From positions 1 through 43,877 of the forward strand of contig CADCVF010000035.1 in the NCBI GenBank assembly GCA_902806095.1: DNA of 43,877 nt. The letters are read 5' to 3'. The notes below the pieces were generated by a model that ran no database searches, was not told the DNA's origin, and saw only the letters and a program-made list of their open reading frames with translations. The translations under genes were made by a program, and so were the position numbers. Every line of letters begins with the position of its first letter. Position 1 is the stretch's first letter. Shown here in pieces: positions 33,874 through 43,082 of this stretch. This DNA comes from an uncultured Rubrobacteraceae bacterium. GTDB taxonomy: Bacteria; Actinomycetota; Rubrobacteria; Rubrobacterales; Rubrobacteraceae.

Positions 33874-34536
33874 TCAGGCGGTGAGCCGGACTGTCGCCGA
33901 GCCCTGGACGTGTGGCGTGAGGCTCGACAGGGGATCTGGCGGGTAGAAGCTCTCGAACGTCTCTATCTCGAACCCTGCCTCCTCGATGGCAGCGACGGTG
34001 TCTCGATTAGGGTGGCAGCCGCCGAGGAGCCCTCTCCAGAGAGGCTCTATGCGGTCCTGCCAGCGGGCCATAGAGCCCGCGGCGCGTACGTGCTCGATAA
34101 ACAGCAACCGCCCGCCCGGACGCAAGACACGCCTGACCTCGTCCAGTGCAGACGCCTGATCCGGAACCGTGCACAGGACGAGCGTGGAGACCACGGTGTC
34201 GAAACTCCCGTCAGGGAAAGGCAGCGACTCCGCCCCGGCCGCTGAGACCTCGACCGGGACGCGGGCATCCTCGAGCTTCTGGCCAAGCCTCTTGCGCATG
34301 AAAGGGTCGGGCTCGGCGACGATTACCCGATCTACATCACGGTAGTGTTGCAAGTTCGCGCCGGTGCCGCCGCCGATCTCGAGCACAGCGTCGCGGGCCC
34401 CTTCGAGCAACCGCCTCCTGCGCCAGCCCATCCATCTTCGCTCCATGGAGGCGCTCATCGGGTCGTAGAGCGCCGCGAAGATAGGATGTCCGCGCTTCGC
34501 TGGCCCAGCCTCGTGATTGTCGCGCGATCTCCACAT
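33874..34536 (-). CDS. Class I SAM-dependent methyltransferase
   Basis: A 220-residue methyltransferase of the UbiE/Methyltransf_11 type. Motif I is VLEIGGGTGANLQHY, followed by the acidic AEPDPFM, then FPDGSFDTVVSTLVLCTV and LRPGGRLLFIEHVRA. The N-terminus HPIFAALYDPMSASMERR resembles phospholipid and quinone methyltransferases. ATG at 34536 has GGAG five bases upstream; an in-frame ATG at 34635 would add 33 residues without family resemblance. The substrate is not known. Confidence 0.85.
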   Translation of the reverse strand: MWRSRDNHEAGPAKRGHPIFAALYDPMSASMERRWMGWRRRRLLEGARDAVLEIGGGTGANLQHYRDVDRVIVAEPDPFMRKRLGQKLEDARVPVEVSAAGAESLPFPDGSFDTVVSTLVLCTVPDQASALDEVRRVLRPGGRLLFIEHVRAAGSMARWQDRIEPLWRGLLGGCHPNRDTVAAIEEAGFEIETFESFYPPDPLSSLTPHVQGSATVRLTA

Positions 34537-34694
34537 GGATTCTCCGTCCTGAGTCTGCCACGTTCGAACCTTCTCTGCCAGCCGAAGAGCTGGGCCCGCA
34601 GACCTAGCCACATTCGTTCCCTGGACCGATGCCAAACTGATAGGTCTGAAGTACCTTGTTTACGTAGATCGTAGCGCGACAGAGAGGAGCAGCG

Positions 34695-35153
34695 ATGGAG
34701 GCGAAGGACCACAACTATGGGGTAGCCGGGGACGAGGTCGCCGAGGAGCGGGGCCTGGGGACTGGGGGGAAAGGCCCGGTTGCGATGGGCACACAAGAGG
34801 AGAAGACTTTATCGGTGCTCGCGCACCTTAGCATCTTCCTCAATCTGGTTACCGGGTTCCTCGGGCCCGTCGCTGCCCTGATCATCTGGCTCGTTTACAG
34901 AGACCGGTCGAGCAACGTGGCTTTTCAGGCTTTGCAGTCGATGTGGTACCAGGTGGCTTGGCTTGTGATCCTGGTCGCCGGATGGACCGTGACGACGCTG
35001 TTGATGATCGTCCTGATCGGGTTCCTGCTCGTTCCGGTGATGGCCCTGATCACGCTGGTGCCCTTCGTGCACGGCGCCTACGCGGCCTACCGGGTGAGCA
35101 AGGACGGCGGGTACCGCTACCCGCTGATCGCCGACATGATCGAAGCTCGCTAG
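34695..35153 (+). CDS. DUF4870 domain membrane protein
   Basis: A 152-residue protein. A disordered Gly/Glu-rich N-terminus of about 35 residues precedes the DUF4870 core: LSVLAHLSIFLNLVTGFLGPVAALIIW, NVAFQALQSMWYQ, a long helix pair, and PFVHGAYAAYRVSKDGG. Three to four membrane helices are expected. ATG with GAGAGGAG upstream. Function unknown. A long perfect hairpin follows 14 bases after the stop. Confidence 0.85.
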   Translation: MEAKDHNYGVAGDEVAEERGLGTGGKGPVAMGTQEEKTLSVLAHLSIFLNLVTGFLGPVAALIIWLVYRDRSSNVAFQALQSMWYQVAWLVILVAGWTVTTLLMIVLIGFLLVPVMALITLVPFVHGAYAAYRVSKDGGYRYPLIADMIEAR

Positions 35154-35166
35154 AGAGCCGTCAGAG

Positions 35167-35210
35167 TGAACCGGCGCCCCCGATCCGTGCGGATCGGGGG
35201 CGCCGGTTCA
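35167..35210. terminator. Perfect 20-bp stem hairpin (possible terminator without T tract)
   Basis: A 20-base arm beginning TGAACCGGCGCCCC, a GTGC loop and its exact complement. It sits 14 bases after the DUF4870 stop, where a terminator is expected, but the downstream sequence AGGCGGGTACC has no T tract, nor does the other strand. It may be a U-less terminator, an mRNA 3' end stabiliser, or a remnant of a repeat. Confidence 0.55.
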
Positions 35211-35252
35211 GGCGGGTACCACATTCTGATTTTGCACCTTTTTCCCTTGTCT

Positions 35253-35264
35253 TACGTATACGTA
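35253..35264. promoter_or_regulatory. Perfect 12-bp palindrome TACGTATACGTA in AT-rich promoter region
   Basis: A perfect palindrome 31 bases upstream of the helical protein gene, in the only clearly AT-rich stretch nearby (CTTACGTATACGTATATAAG, also near-symmetric at its ends). It is a candidate operator overlapping the promoter; TATATA or TATAAG may be the -10 box. Confidence 0.45.
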
Positions 35265-35295
35265 TATAAGACTTGGATACTCGAGGAGGATAGAG

Positions 35296-35601
35296 ATGCT
35301 GGAGACCAGGGAAAGTTTTCCACCGATGGCAGCCCCTGAAATCGTGCCGAATACCCAGAGCCGCGACCTGACGGAGCTACTGCTCGGCGTATTGAGGAGC
35401 ATCGAGCCCTATGAGGCTTGCATCCTCGAGGCCGAGCGGGACGGTGACTTCGAGGTCGCCGCCTTCCTGCGCGAGTTGCGGCGTCAGGACCTCGCTAGGG
35501 CCAGGGAAGCGACCCGGCTGCTAAAGAGATCCCTCAGAGCTGCTTGCGTAGACGTAGGGAAAAGGAGCGAATCGTACGTCCCACTATCCGTTGGATCTTG
35601 A
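35296..35601 (+). CDS. Small helical protein of unknown function, 101 aa
   Basis: A 101-residue protein with a disordered first 20 residues and then two amphipathic helices, DLTELLLGVLRSIEPYEACILEA and FEVAAFLRELRRQDLARAREATRLLKR. They could form a helical hairpin. ATG with GAGGAGGA upstream is a good start. I do not recognise a family. Its own palindromic promoter region suggests independent control. Confidence 0.65.
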   Translation: MLETRESFPPMAAPEIVPNTQSRDLTELLLGVLRSIEPYEACILEAERDGDFEVAAFLRELRRQDLARAREATRLLKRSLRAACVDVGKRSESYVPLSVGS

Positions 35602-35651
35602 AGTGAAGTACGCCACGGGACGCCAGGTCGCGCACGCCCTCGATAGGATAT

Positions 35652-36026
35652 CTACTCGACCATGACCCGAAGGAGGTGCTCTATGGCCTCCTCGGGGTCG
35701 TTCGCGAAGCCCGTGTGGACCGGGGAAGGCTGCACCACCGTGCTACGCGGCGCGACGAGCCACCCGAAGCGCTGGCCCGGCGGCAGCAGCCCTACGGCGC
35801 CTGCCTCGGGTCCGCCCTCGCACACCCGGCGGGCGACTTCGAGGTGCGCGAGTACGGTCTCGGGGTCGAGGTTGGGGGCGAGCGCCCTCAGGCGTTCCGG
35901 GTCGAGGTGGACTCGCGCGTCGAGGAACTTCGCGTCCTGGCAGTAGAGCACCACCCCAGCGTTTATGAACTCACCGCGCTCGACACGCGGTACCACGCGC
36001 AGGAGTGCGTACTCGAAAAGGCTCAC
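35652..36026 (-). CDS. DUF3037 domain protein
   Basis: A 124-residue protein of the DUF3037 family: FEYALLRVVPRVERGEFINAGVVLYC at the N-terminus and a helical C-terminus ending HLLRVMVE. The start is GTG at 36026, which overlaps the TGA stop of the HipA-like kinase (GTGA), so the two are translationally coupled. DUF3037 genes are commonly paired with HipA-like kinases. The molecular role is unknown. Confidence 0.85.
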   Translation of the reverse strand: MSLFEYALLRVVPRVERGEFINAGVVLYCQDAKFLDARVHLDPERLRALAPNLDPETVLAHLEVARRVCEGGPEAGAVGLLPPGQRFGWLVAPRSTVVQPSPVHTGFANDPEEAIEHLLRVMVE

Positions 36027-36874
36027 CGGATGAGCTCCTCCAGCGCACTTACCCACGCCCTTGGCTCCCGCAAGCGGGTGCTCAGGTAGGCGACGTAGGC
36101 GGAACGCACCTCTTCGACGCTCCCGAAGCCCTGCTCATCGGCTAGCCATTCAGCGGGGATCAAGTCTATGACGGCGCGCAATACATCAGGGGTGAGAAGC
36201 GACGCTAACGTCGCATCTGCTTCGGGGATAGACCTGGCGAAAGGGAGCAGGACGTGATCCCTAACAGCCGCAAAGGGGCGCCGGCTCGCAGCCTCGAGGG
36301 CAGCCCCGTCCCTCGACGGCCAGTTGTGGTGGAAGTATAACGACGCCCCGTGGTCTATGAGCCAGAGACGGTCGTGCCAGACAAGGAGGTTCGTGTTGCG
36401 CGGGGTGCGGTCGACGTTGGTTACGAGGGCGTCGAACCAGACGATGCGTGAGGCGAGACTGGAATCCGGCGGCCCTACGAGCGGGTCGAAGCCGAGGGAT
36501 CCAGGCAGGTAGTCCAGGGCCAGGTTCAAGCCCGCGCTCCTTTTCAGCAGGTCCTGTATCTCAGGGTCCGGTTCCGAGCGGCCCAATTCCGGCGCGAGGC
36601 ATGCCAGGACGACCTCGGGCACGAGGAGATCCAGGCGGCGGGCGATCTCACCCGCCACGAGCTCGGCCACTAGCGCCTTGCGGCCCTGTCCGGCACCGCG
36701 GAACTTGAGGACGTACGTCCCAAGGTCGTCAGCCTCGACGATCGCCGGCAGCGACCCCCCCTCGCGCAGGGGCGTCACGTAGCGTGTTGCGCTCACGGTG
36801 CGGAGCAAGTCATGGTCCAATGGTCGGAGTGCCGCGCCATTGTCGCACCCGTTTATCCCTTCCACAATGGACAT
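36023..36874 (-). CDS. HipA-like kinase domain protein
   Basis: A 283-residue protein related to the kinase core of HipA. A candidate ATP-contacting lysine is in TYVLKFRGAG (Lys57). The catalytic loop resembles NVDRTPRNTNLL (Asp155, Asn160) and the metal-binding region is LIDHGASLYFHH (Asp174). The HipA N-terminal subdomain is short or missing and there is no HipB-like helix-turn-helix gene. Instead the partner is DUF3037, downstream by a 4-base overlap. Classic HipA phosphorylates GltX; a gltX gene is in this window but 34 kb away, which proves nothing. The substrate is unknown. Confidence 0.82.
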   Translation of the reverse strand: MSIVEGINGCDNGAALRPLDHDLLRTVSATRYVTPLREGGSLPAIVEADDLGTYVLKFRGAGQGRKALVAELVAGEIARRLDLLVPEVVLACLAPELGRSEPDPEIQDLLKRSAGLNLALDYLPGSLGFDPLVGPPDSSLASRIVWFDALVTNVDRTPRNTNLLVWHDRLWLIDHGASLYFHHNWPSRDGAALEAASRRPFAAVRDHVLLPFARSIPEADATLASLLTPDVLRAVIDLIPAEWLADEQGFGSVEEVRSAYVAYLSTRLREPRAWVSALEELIR

Positions 36875-37031
36875 AGAAAGCTCCGCCCGTAGACCTAGAC
36901 GACTTCAACCCTGGGTCTGATGTGTGTCTCGAGCAACCAGCCTATCTTTACTGCATGGAGTGTAGGCGGCGGAGGAGATAGTCGTGCTCGGATGGCGAGA
37001 GTCGGTTTCGAAGAAGCGAGGAGGTAGTTTC

Positions 37032-37745
37032 GTGGAGGAGACCGCGAAAGAGTTCATGATCGAGGCCACGGGCGTCCAGAAGGTGTACGCCGCCGGCGGT
37101 CTGCGGGTGCGGGCGCTCAGGGGGGTCGACCTCGGGGTCAGGCGCGGGGAGATGGTCGCCATCATGGGGCCTTCGGGGTGTGGGAAGACCACGCTTTTGA
37201 ACGTCCTCTCGGGCCTCGACGACCTCTCAGACGGTGAGGTCTACGTTGACGGCGAGTCTATAAAGGGCATGTCAGACAGGAGGCGGACGCGCTTTCGGGC
37301 CGAAAGGATGGGCTTCATCTTCCAGTCATACAACCTGATCCCCGTCCTCTCTGCGATCGAGAACATAGAGCTTCCACTCCTGGTCGCCGGCAAGAAACCG
37401 AAGAAAGCCCGCGAGTGGGCGCAGGACGCCATCGAGATGGTGGGGCTCGCGGATCAGGCCAGGAAACGTCCGTCCGAGATGAGCGGCGGCCAGCAGCAGC
37501 GAATAACGGTCGCCCGCTCGCTCGTGAACAACCCGGCGATAGTCTGGGCCGACGAGCCGACCGGCGCCCTGGACTCGGAGACTTCGAAGGGGATCATGGA
37601 CCTCCTGGTCAGGATGAACGAGACGCAGCAGCAGACCTTCGTCCTGGTCACCCACGACCCCGCGGTCGCGGCAAGGGCGCACCGCACGATCCGAATGCGC
37701 GACGGCCGCATCACGAGCGACGAGGCGAACGGGAAGGGGGAGTGA
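37032..37745 (+). CDS. ABC transporter ATP-binding protein (MacB/LolD type)
   Basis: A 237-residue ATPase. Walker A is GPSGCGKTT near residue 46, the Q-loop is FIFQSYNL, the signature is MSGGQQQR, Walker B is [12 protein letters not shown] and the H-loop is VTHDP. These are typical of the MacB/LolD/FtsE group. GTG at 37032 is chosen since AGGAGG lies seven bases upstream; an in-frame ATG at 36984 lacks one. The permease ATG follows one base after the stop, so the pair is co-translated and forms the exporter. Confidence 0.93.
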   Translation: MEETAKEFMIEATGVQKVYAAGGLRVRALRGVDLGVRRGEMVAIMGPSGCGKTTLLNVLSGLDDLSDGEVYVDGESIKGMSDRRRTRFRAERMGFIFQSYNLIPVLSAIENIELPLLVAGKKPKKAREWAQDAIEMVGLADQARKRPSEMSGGQQQRITVARSLVNNPAIVWADEPTGALDSETSKGIMDLLVRMNETQQQTFVLVTHDPAVAARAHRTIRMRDGRITSDEANGKGE

Positions 37746-37746
37746 G

Positions 37747-40700
37747 ATGGAAGAGCTCTTCGGCGTCCCGACGCAGCAGCTCATGTGGGTCCTCCTCGCC
37801 GTCTTCGGCGCCGCGGCCCTGATCCTCGGTCTCTCCGCCCTCCGCAACCGCGTCTCTTTCAGGATGGCGGCCCGCAACCTGCCGCGCCGCCGCGCCCAGA
37901 CTATCCTCGTCGTGCTCGGCCTGATGCTCGCGACGATGCTATTCTCCGCCTCTTTCACCACAGGAGATACCCTAACCAACTCCCTCCGCGTCCAGGCGCT
38001 GGAGAACCTGGGCCAGGTCGACATTCAGGTTCAGGCCGAAGGTTCAGGCGCCTCGGGCCAACAGCAGTTCGGGCCGACGAGCTCCGAGCGCGCCAGCTAC
38101 TTCGACGCTGAGGTCGCAGGCGAGGTTCGCGACCGGCTCTCTGATGAAAGCCGCGTCGCTGGCGTGGCCCCAGCGGCCATCGAGACCGTTCCTGTAACAG
38201 CTAAAGGCAGCGACCTCAGCGAACCCAGTACGGATGTGCTAGGCGTAAGCGAAAGCTCCATGGAGGGTTTCGACAGCCTCACGGCCGCCTCTGGCAAGAC
38301 GCTGGAACCCTCGGATCTCGGCAAAGACGAGATCTATCTCAGCGCCGACGCCGCGAAAGGCCTCGACGTCGGCAAAGGGGATGAGATCCAGGCCACCTTC
38401 GCCCAGAAGGTAAACACGGCAGCAGCCCCGAACGCACCTCCAGACGCAGCTGCGGTCCCTGGCGCCGGGCCCGTTTCGCTGCCTTCGGAGCTGAGGGTAG
38501 CCGGCCTCTACGAGAGCGGGGCGAACCCCGCCTCTTCTACCTCGATGGTCATGCCGTTGCAGAGGCTGCAGGAGAGGGTGGGGGAGGATCGTATCAACAC
38601 CGTCCTCGTTACCCACAAGGGTCCGGCCGTCGAGGGAGCCGCGGGCACGGACACCACCATCGACAAACTCGAACCACTCCTCCAAGAAAACGACCTCAAG
38701 GCCGAGCCCGTCAAGAGAGATGCCATAGATCAGGCCGACGAGGGCGGGGAGACCTTCACTAGCATCTTCTTGCTCTTTGGGCAGTTCTCGGTCGCTTCGG
38801 GCGTGCTCTTGATCTTCCTGATCTTCGTGATGCTAGCCGCTGAGCGCAAGCACGAGCTCGGGATAGCGCGCGCCGTTGGGATGCGCAGGGGGCACCTGAT
38901 GCGGATGTTCGCCTTCGAGGGGGCTCTCTACGCCCTGCTCGCGAGCGCCCTCGGCAGCGTCGCTGGCGTCGGAGTCGGGTGGCTGATGGTGCGCGTGATC
39001 GGCAAAGCGTTCGCTGGCTCGGGCTTCGAGATCTCCTTCGCCACAAGCCCCGAGAACATAGTCATAGCGTTCTGCCTCGGGATGGTGCTAACGTTCGCTG
39101 TCGTCCTGATCTCTTCCTGGCGGGTGAGCCGTCTGAACGTGGTCAGGGCCATCCGCGACATCCCCGAGCCCGACAACAAGGGCCGCAGCGTCAAGGGCGT
39201 CCTGCTTGCGCTAGCGACCCCGCTCGCCGGGGCCGGTCTCGTCTGGCAGGGCCTCCAGGCGGAGCAGACGGGCCTTTACATGCTCGGGCTCTCACTCCTC
39301 ATCGTCGGGGCTGCGCTCGTGGCCCGCGTGCTTCGGGTGCCAGAGAGGATCTCCTTCACGGTGGCAGGGATGCTCTTGCTCGGGCTCTGGCTCCTGCCCT
39401 ACTCGTTCGGACCAAGTGGGATGACGGAAGGAATAGACCTCTTCTTTATCTCGGGTGTCATGATCGTCCTGGCCGGCGTGTGGGTCATAATCTACAACTC
39501 CGACCTGCTGCTCGGCACCGTCGTCGCCCTGTTCGGCTGGCTGCGCGGTATGCCGCCCGTCCTCAGGGCCGCCGTATCCTATCCGCTGCAGAACCGCTTC
39601 CGTACCGGCATGACCCTCGCCATGTTCTCCCTCGTCGTCTTTACCATCGTGACCATGAGCTTTATAAACGCGGCCTTCAGTTCCATCTTCGACGATACCG
39701 ACCGGCTCTCAGGCGGCTTCGACGTGCGCGCCGACGCCGGCTACGCGGCCCCGATCCCTGACATGAACGAGGCGCTGAAAGACACGAAGGGTATCGACGA
39801 AAACGACTATACCGCTGTCGGCACCCTTACCGGGCTCTCCGTTGATGCGAAGCAGAAGGGAACGGACAGCAAGCCAGAGACCCTATTCTTGCAGGGCGTA
39901 GACGGTGGCTACACGAAGAATGTCGGCTACGGGTTCAAGTCGACGGTTCCCGAGTACGACACGGCGAATGAAGTCTGGACTGCGTTGCGGACCGAGGAGA
40001 ATACTGCGGTTATCTCGTCGGATCTCGCGCCCAGCAGGTCCGACTTCGAAGTCGGCGACGGGGCGCCCACGATCAAACTCTCCGGCTTCTACGGTGACGA
40101 TCCGACGCTTCCCGATGACATCTACATACAAGTCGAGGACCCGCAGTCTGGCCAGACGCGGAATCTGCGCGTGATCGGGGTTCTCGAAGACACGGCGTTC
40201 TTCGCGCCCGGCGTGACGACCTCGCGGGCGACCGTTGATGGCATCGCGGGATCCCCCGTCCCTGCGCAGAGCTACGAGTTCAGGCTGAGAGACGGGGTGG
40301 ATTCGGGGGAGGCCGCGAAAGACCTGGAGAAAGCATTCGCGAAAAACGGCCTCCAGGCAGTCGCGATAGAGCAGGAGATCGAAGACGGTTCGGCCTCGCA
40401 GGGCCTCTTCAACAACCTCCTCATGGGTTTCATGGGACTCGGGCTCCTTGTCGGCATCGCGGCCCTCGGTGTCATCGCGGCCCGCTCCGTGGTCGAAAGA
40501 AGGCAGCAGATCGGGATGCTCCGCGCCCTCGGCTTCCAGCGGGGACAGGTAAGGCTCGCCTTCCTCATAGAGTCGTCTTTCGTAGCCCTGCTAGGTATCG
40601 GGCTCGGCGTGGCCCTTGGCGCCGCACTCTCCGTCGGGATAGTAGACTCCTTCGCGGAGCAGATCTCCGGTATCCGTTACACGGTGCCGTGGGGTACCCT

Positions 40701-40806
40701 GGGCGTGATCGTCGGCCTCTCCTACGTGGCCGCACTGCTCACCACCTTCCTCCCCGCCAGCCAGGCCTCGAAGGTCTATCCTGCCGAAGCCCTGCGCTAC
40801 GAGTAG
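37747..40806 (+). CDS. ABC transporter permease with two FtsX modules, 1019 aa
   Basis: A large permease made of two MacB/FtsX-type halves. A membrane helix at about 10-32 and another at 52-72 precede a periplasm-side domain (about 75-330), then three FtsX helices from about 340 to 460 (with ERKHELGIARAVGMRRGHL). A central group of helices (490-600) is followed by the second half: SYPLQNRFRTGM near 608, an external domain to about 880, and a C-terminal FtsX block with ERRQQIGMLRALGFQRGQV and PASQASKVYPAEALRYE. No ATPase domain is present; the partner is the upstream gene. Substrates of such exporters include lipids, lipoproteins and antimicrobial peptides; which applies is unknown. Confidence 0.9.
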   Translation: MEELFGVPTQQLMWVLLAVFGAAALILGLSALRNRVSFRMAARNLPRRRAQTILVVLGLMLATMLFSASFTTGDTLTNSLRVQALENLGQVDIQVQAEGSGASGQQQFGPTSSERASYFDAEVAGEVRDRLSDESRVAGVAPAAIETVPVTAKGSDLSEPSTDVLGVSESSMEGFDSLTAASGKTLEPSDLGKDEIYLSADAAKGLDVGKGDEIQATFAQKVNTAAAPNAPPDAAAVPGAGPVSLPSELRVAGLYESGANPASSTSMVMPLQRLQERVGEDRINTVLVTHKGPAVEGAAGTDTTIDKLEPLLQENDLKAEPVKRDAIDQADEGGETFTSIFLLFGQFSVASGVLLIFLIFVMLAAERKHELGIARAVGMRRGHLMRMFAFEGALYALLASALGSVAGVGVGWLMVRVIGKAFAGSGFEISFATSPENIVIAFCLGMVLTFAVVLISSWRVSRLNVVRAIRDIPEPDNKGRSVKGVLLALATPLAGAGLVWQGLQAEQTGLYMLGLSLLIVGAALVARVLRVPERISFTVAGMLLLGLWLLPYSFGPSGMTEGIDLFFISGVMIVLAGVWVIIYNSDLLLGTVVALFGWLRGMPPVLRAAVSYPLQNRFRTGMTLAMFSLVVFTIVTMSFINAAFSSIFDDTDRLSGGFDVRADAGYAAPIPDMNEALKDTKGIDENDYTAVGTLTGLSVDAKQKGTDSKPETLFLQGVDGGYTKNVGYGFKSTVPEYDTANEVWTALRTEENTAVISSDLAPSRSDFEVGDGAPTIKLSGFYGDDPTLPDDIYIQVEDPQSGQTRNLRVIGVLEDTAFFAPGVTTSRATVDGIAGSPVPAQSYEFRLRDGVDSGEAAKDLEKAFAKNGLQAVAIEQEIEDGSASQGLFNNLLMGFMGLGLLVGIAALGVIAARSVVERRQQIGMLRALGFQRGQVRLAFLIESSFVALLGIGLGVALGAALSVGIVDSFAEQISGIRYTVPWGTLGVIVGLSYVAALLTTFLPASQASKVYPAEALRYE

Positions 40807-40822
40807 AGCCAGCCGATCTTAT

Positions 40823-40853
40823 GGAGGGTTCGCGTGGAGCGAACCCTCCTTTC
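40823..40853 (+). terminator. Intrinsic terminator after the ABC exporter
   Basis: GGAGGGTTCGC, a GTGGA loop and GCGAACCCTCC form an 11-bp stem followed by TTT. It lies 17 bases after the permease stop and separates the exporter from the two-component system downstream. Confidence 0.85.
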
Positions 40854-40947
40854 ATCCTCAGGAACGAGCATTGTTGCATCCTCGGGCTGATGCGCTGTGT
40901 CCCGCGCGGTACTAAACTGGCCTGAGTCATGAGAATGGGCACGTCCT

Positions 40948-42432
40948 ATGATGGGTGAGATCTTCGCGCTCCGGCGGTTGCGGTGGAAGCTGACGCTCAG
41001 CTATACGCTCGTGGCCGCGGTGACGCTGCTCGCGCTGGAGTTGATCCTGGCCGCCGCCCTGGTCGCCTTCCTGAACTCTGACCTCTTGCCGAGGCTTGTG
41101 GTGCAGAACTTCAGGGACGAAGTAGCGCCGCGCCTCGAGAGACCCATGAACCAGGATCCGCCGAACTCCGAAGCTATAAGGGAGGAGCTCGTGGGCTTCG
41201 CCGATAATTCCGGTGTTCGCGGGGCCGACAGGCCCCCGCCGCCCCCCACGAGCCTCGGCAACTACACCGCCGACCAGGGCGCCCTCCTCGTTGTCGACGA
41301 CAGGCGCCGCCTGCTGGTCTCCGTCCCTGAGATGCAGGGCTTCCCCGAAGGCAACCGGTTCGACGCCGGGAGTATCTCCGGCCTCGAGCCTCTGGTGAAC
41401 GCCGCGTTCGACGGCGAGGAGAACTCGGGCCAACTCTCTTCCAACGTTAGAGGCCAGGTCGTAACCGTCACGCCCATAGAGGGCAAGAAAGGCCGGGTCG
41501 CCGGGGTGCTGGTAGGCACGCTGGGGCTACCGAACCTCACAGCGCCGCTACTGATCACGGTTGGGATAAGCGCGATCTTCCTGGCGATACCGGCCGCTTT
41601 CCTGGGTGCTCTGTTCGGCTTCTTTACCGCCTGGAGCCTGACCCGTCGCATAGGGCGCCTCGCCCGCGCGGCCAGGTCGTGGAGCAGGGGCGACTTCTCT
41701 GTGATGACGAAGGACCGCTCGAGAGATGAGCTTGGCCAGCTTAGTCGAGAGCTCAACAGCATGGCGGCCGAGCTAGAGAACCTGCTCCAGGCGCGGGGAG
41801 AGCTTGCGACGCTGGAGGCCCGCAACCGCTTTGCCCGCGACCTTCACGACTCCGTCAAACAGCAGGTCTTCGCGACGTCGCTCCAGATCGCCGCGGCCCG
41901 CGCCCTGATCGAGAAGGATACGGACTCGGCCGAGTCCCATCTCTCCCAGGCTGACGAGCTGGTACGCCAGGCCCAGAAGGAGCTCAACGGCCTGATCCAG
42001 GAGATGCGTCCCGCCGCCCTCGAAGGCAAGGGCCTTGCGACGGCACTACGCGAGTACGTCGTCCGCTGGTCGGAAGGGGCCGAGATCCATGCTGACTTTC
42101 GAGTCCAGGGCGAACGCAGGGTGCCTCTGGAAGTCGAACAGGCGCTCTTCCGCATCGCCCAGGAGGCGCTGGCCAACGTCGCCAGGCACAGCGAAGCCGG
42201 CCACGCTGAAGTCGACCTGATCTACACCGCGGGCACCATTACTCTGCGTGTCGCTGACGACGGCCGCGGCTTCGACCCCTCGCGGAACCCGGGCGGGGGC
42301 TTCGGCCTGCAGAGTATGCGCGAGCGGCTGATCAGGCTCGGCGGACACGTCAATGTCGAGAGCGCGCCAGGCAAGGGGACGCGGGTTGAATGCTTCTGTT
42401 CGGTACAGGAGAAGGAGGGTGAAGACTTATGA
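40948..42432 (+). CDS. Sensor histidine kinase (NarL/LiaS type)
   Basis: A 494-residue membrane sensor kinase. TM1 lies near 17-45 and TM2 near 195-228, with an extracytoplasmic sensing region between them. A HAMP-like linker follows, then the HisKA_3 dimerisation domain with phosphoacceptor His300 (ARDLHDSVKQQVF) and a HATPase domain with VADDGRGFDP and FGLQSMRERL. Two adjacent ATGs (40948, 40951) are possible starts and neither has a clear ribosome binding site. Its stop overlaps the start of the response regulator (ATGA). The terminator upstream separates it from the exporter, although it may still control it. Confidence 0.93.
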   Translation: MMGEIFALRRLRWKLTLSYTLVAAVTLLALELILAAALVAFLNSDLLPRLVVQNFRDEVAPRLERPMNQDPPNSEAIREELVGFADNSGVRGADRPPPPPTSLGNYTADQGALLVVDDRRRLLVSVPEMQGFPEGNRFDAGSISGLEPLVNAAFDGEENSGQLSSNVRGQVVTVTPIEGKKGRVAGVLVGTLGLPNLTAPLLITVGISAIFLAIPAAFLGALFGFFTAWSLTRRIGRLARAARSWSRGDFSVMTKDRSRDELGQLSRELNSMAAELENLLQARGELATLEARNRFARDLHDSVKQQVFATSLQIAAARALIEKDTDSAESHLSQADELVRQAQKELNGLIQEMRPAALEGKGLATALREYVVRWSEGAEIHADFRVQGERRVPLEVEQALFRIAQEALANVARHSEAGHAEVDLIYTAGTITLRVADDGRGFDPSRNPGGGFGLQSMRERLIRLGGHVNVESAPGKGTRVECFCSVQEKEGEDL

Positions 42433-43082
42433 GTGAGCTGATCACGGTCCTGCTGGTGGACGATCACGCGCTGGTGCGCCAGGGGGTGCGCGCCTTCCTT
42501 GAGACGCAAGGCGACATCAGCGTGGTCGCCGAGGCTACCGGCGGGGAGGAGGCCGTGAGGCTCGCCGCCGAGCACGCCCCCGACGTCGCCCTGATGGACC
42601 TCATCATGCCTGGGATGGACGGCGTCGAGGCGACGCGGCGTCTCGTTGCGAGATCGCCGCGCACGAACGTCGTCATGCTCACCTCCTACCACGACGACGA
42701 GCACGTCTTCCCCGCTATACGGGCCGGCGCCCTCTCCTACGTCCTCAAGGAGATCGGGCCCGACGAACTCGCCGACGCCGTTCGCAAAGCCGCCTCTGGC
42801 GAGGCCGTGCTGCACCCGCGGGTGGCCGCGCGTGTGGTCAAAGAGCTTCACGGCGCCAGACGCACGGAACCGAACGTCTTCCACGACCTCTCAGAAAGGG
42901 AGCTCGAGGTACTGAAGTTGATCGCCGAAGGGTTGCACAACTCGGAGATCGCGGGCCGCCTCTACGTGAGCGAGAAGACGGTCAAGAGCCACGTCTCGAA
43001 CATCCTCTCCAAGCTACACTTAGCAGACCGCACCCAGGCCGCCGTCTACGCCTGGAGAGAGGGCGTCGTCCGGCGGGACTAG
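42429..43082 (+). CDS. LuxR/NarL-family response regulator
   Basis: A 217-residue two-domain regulator. The receiver has the acidic pair Asp11-Asp12, phosphoacceptor Asp57 in VALMDLIMPGMDG, the conserved Thr in VMLTSYH and Lys in YVLKEIG. The LuxR-type HTH is at about 150-205 (LSERELEVLKLIAEGLHNSEIAGRL, VSEKTVKSHVSNILSKL). It overlaps the kinase gene by 4 bases and is its cognate partner. Targets are unknown; the adjacent ABC exporter is a natural candidate. Confidence 0.95.
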   Translation: MSELITVLLVDDHALVRQGVRAFLETQGDISVVAEATGGEEAVRLAAEHAPDVALMDLIMPGMDGVEATRRLVARSPRTNVVMLTSYHDDEHVFPAIRAGALSYVLKEIGPDELADAVRKAASGEAVLHPRVAARVVKELHGARRTEPNVFHDLSERELEVLKLIAEGLHNSEIAGRLYVSEKTVKSHVSNILSKLHLADRTQAAVYAWREGVVRRD

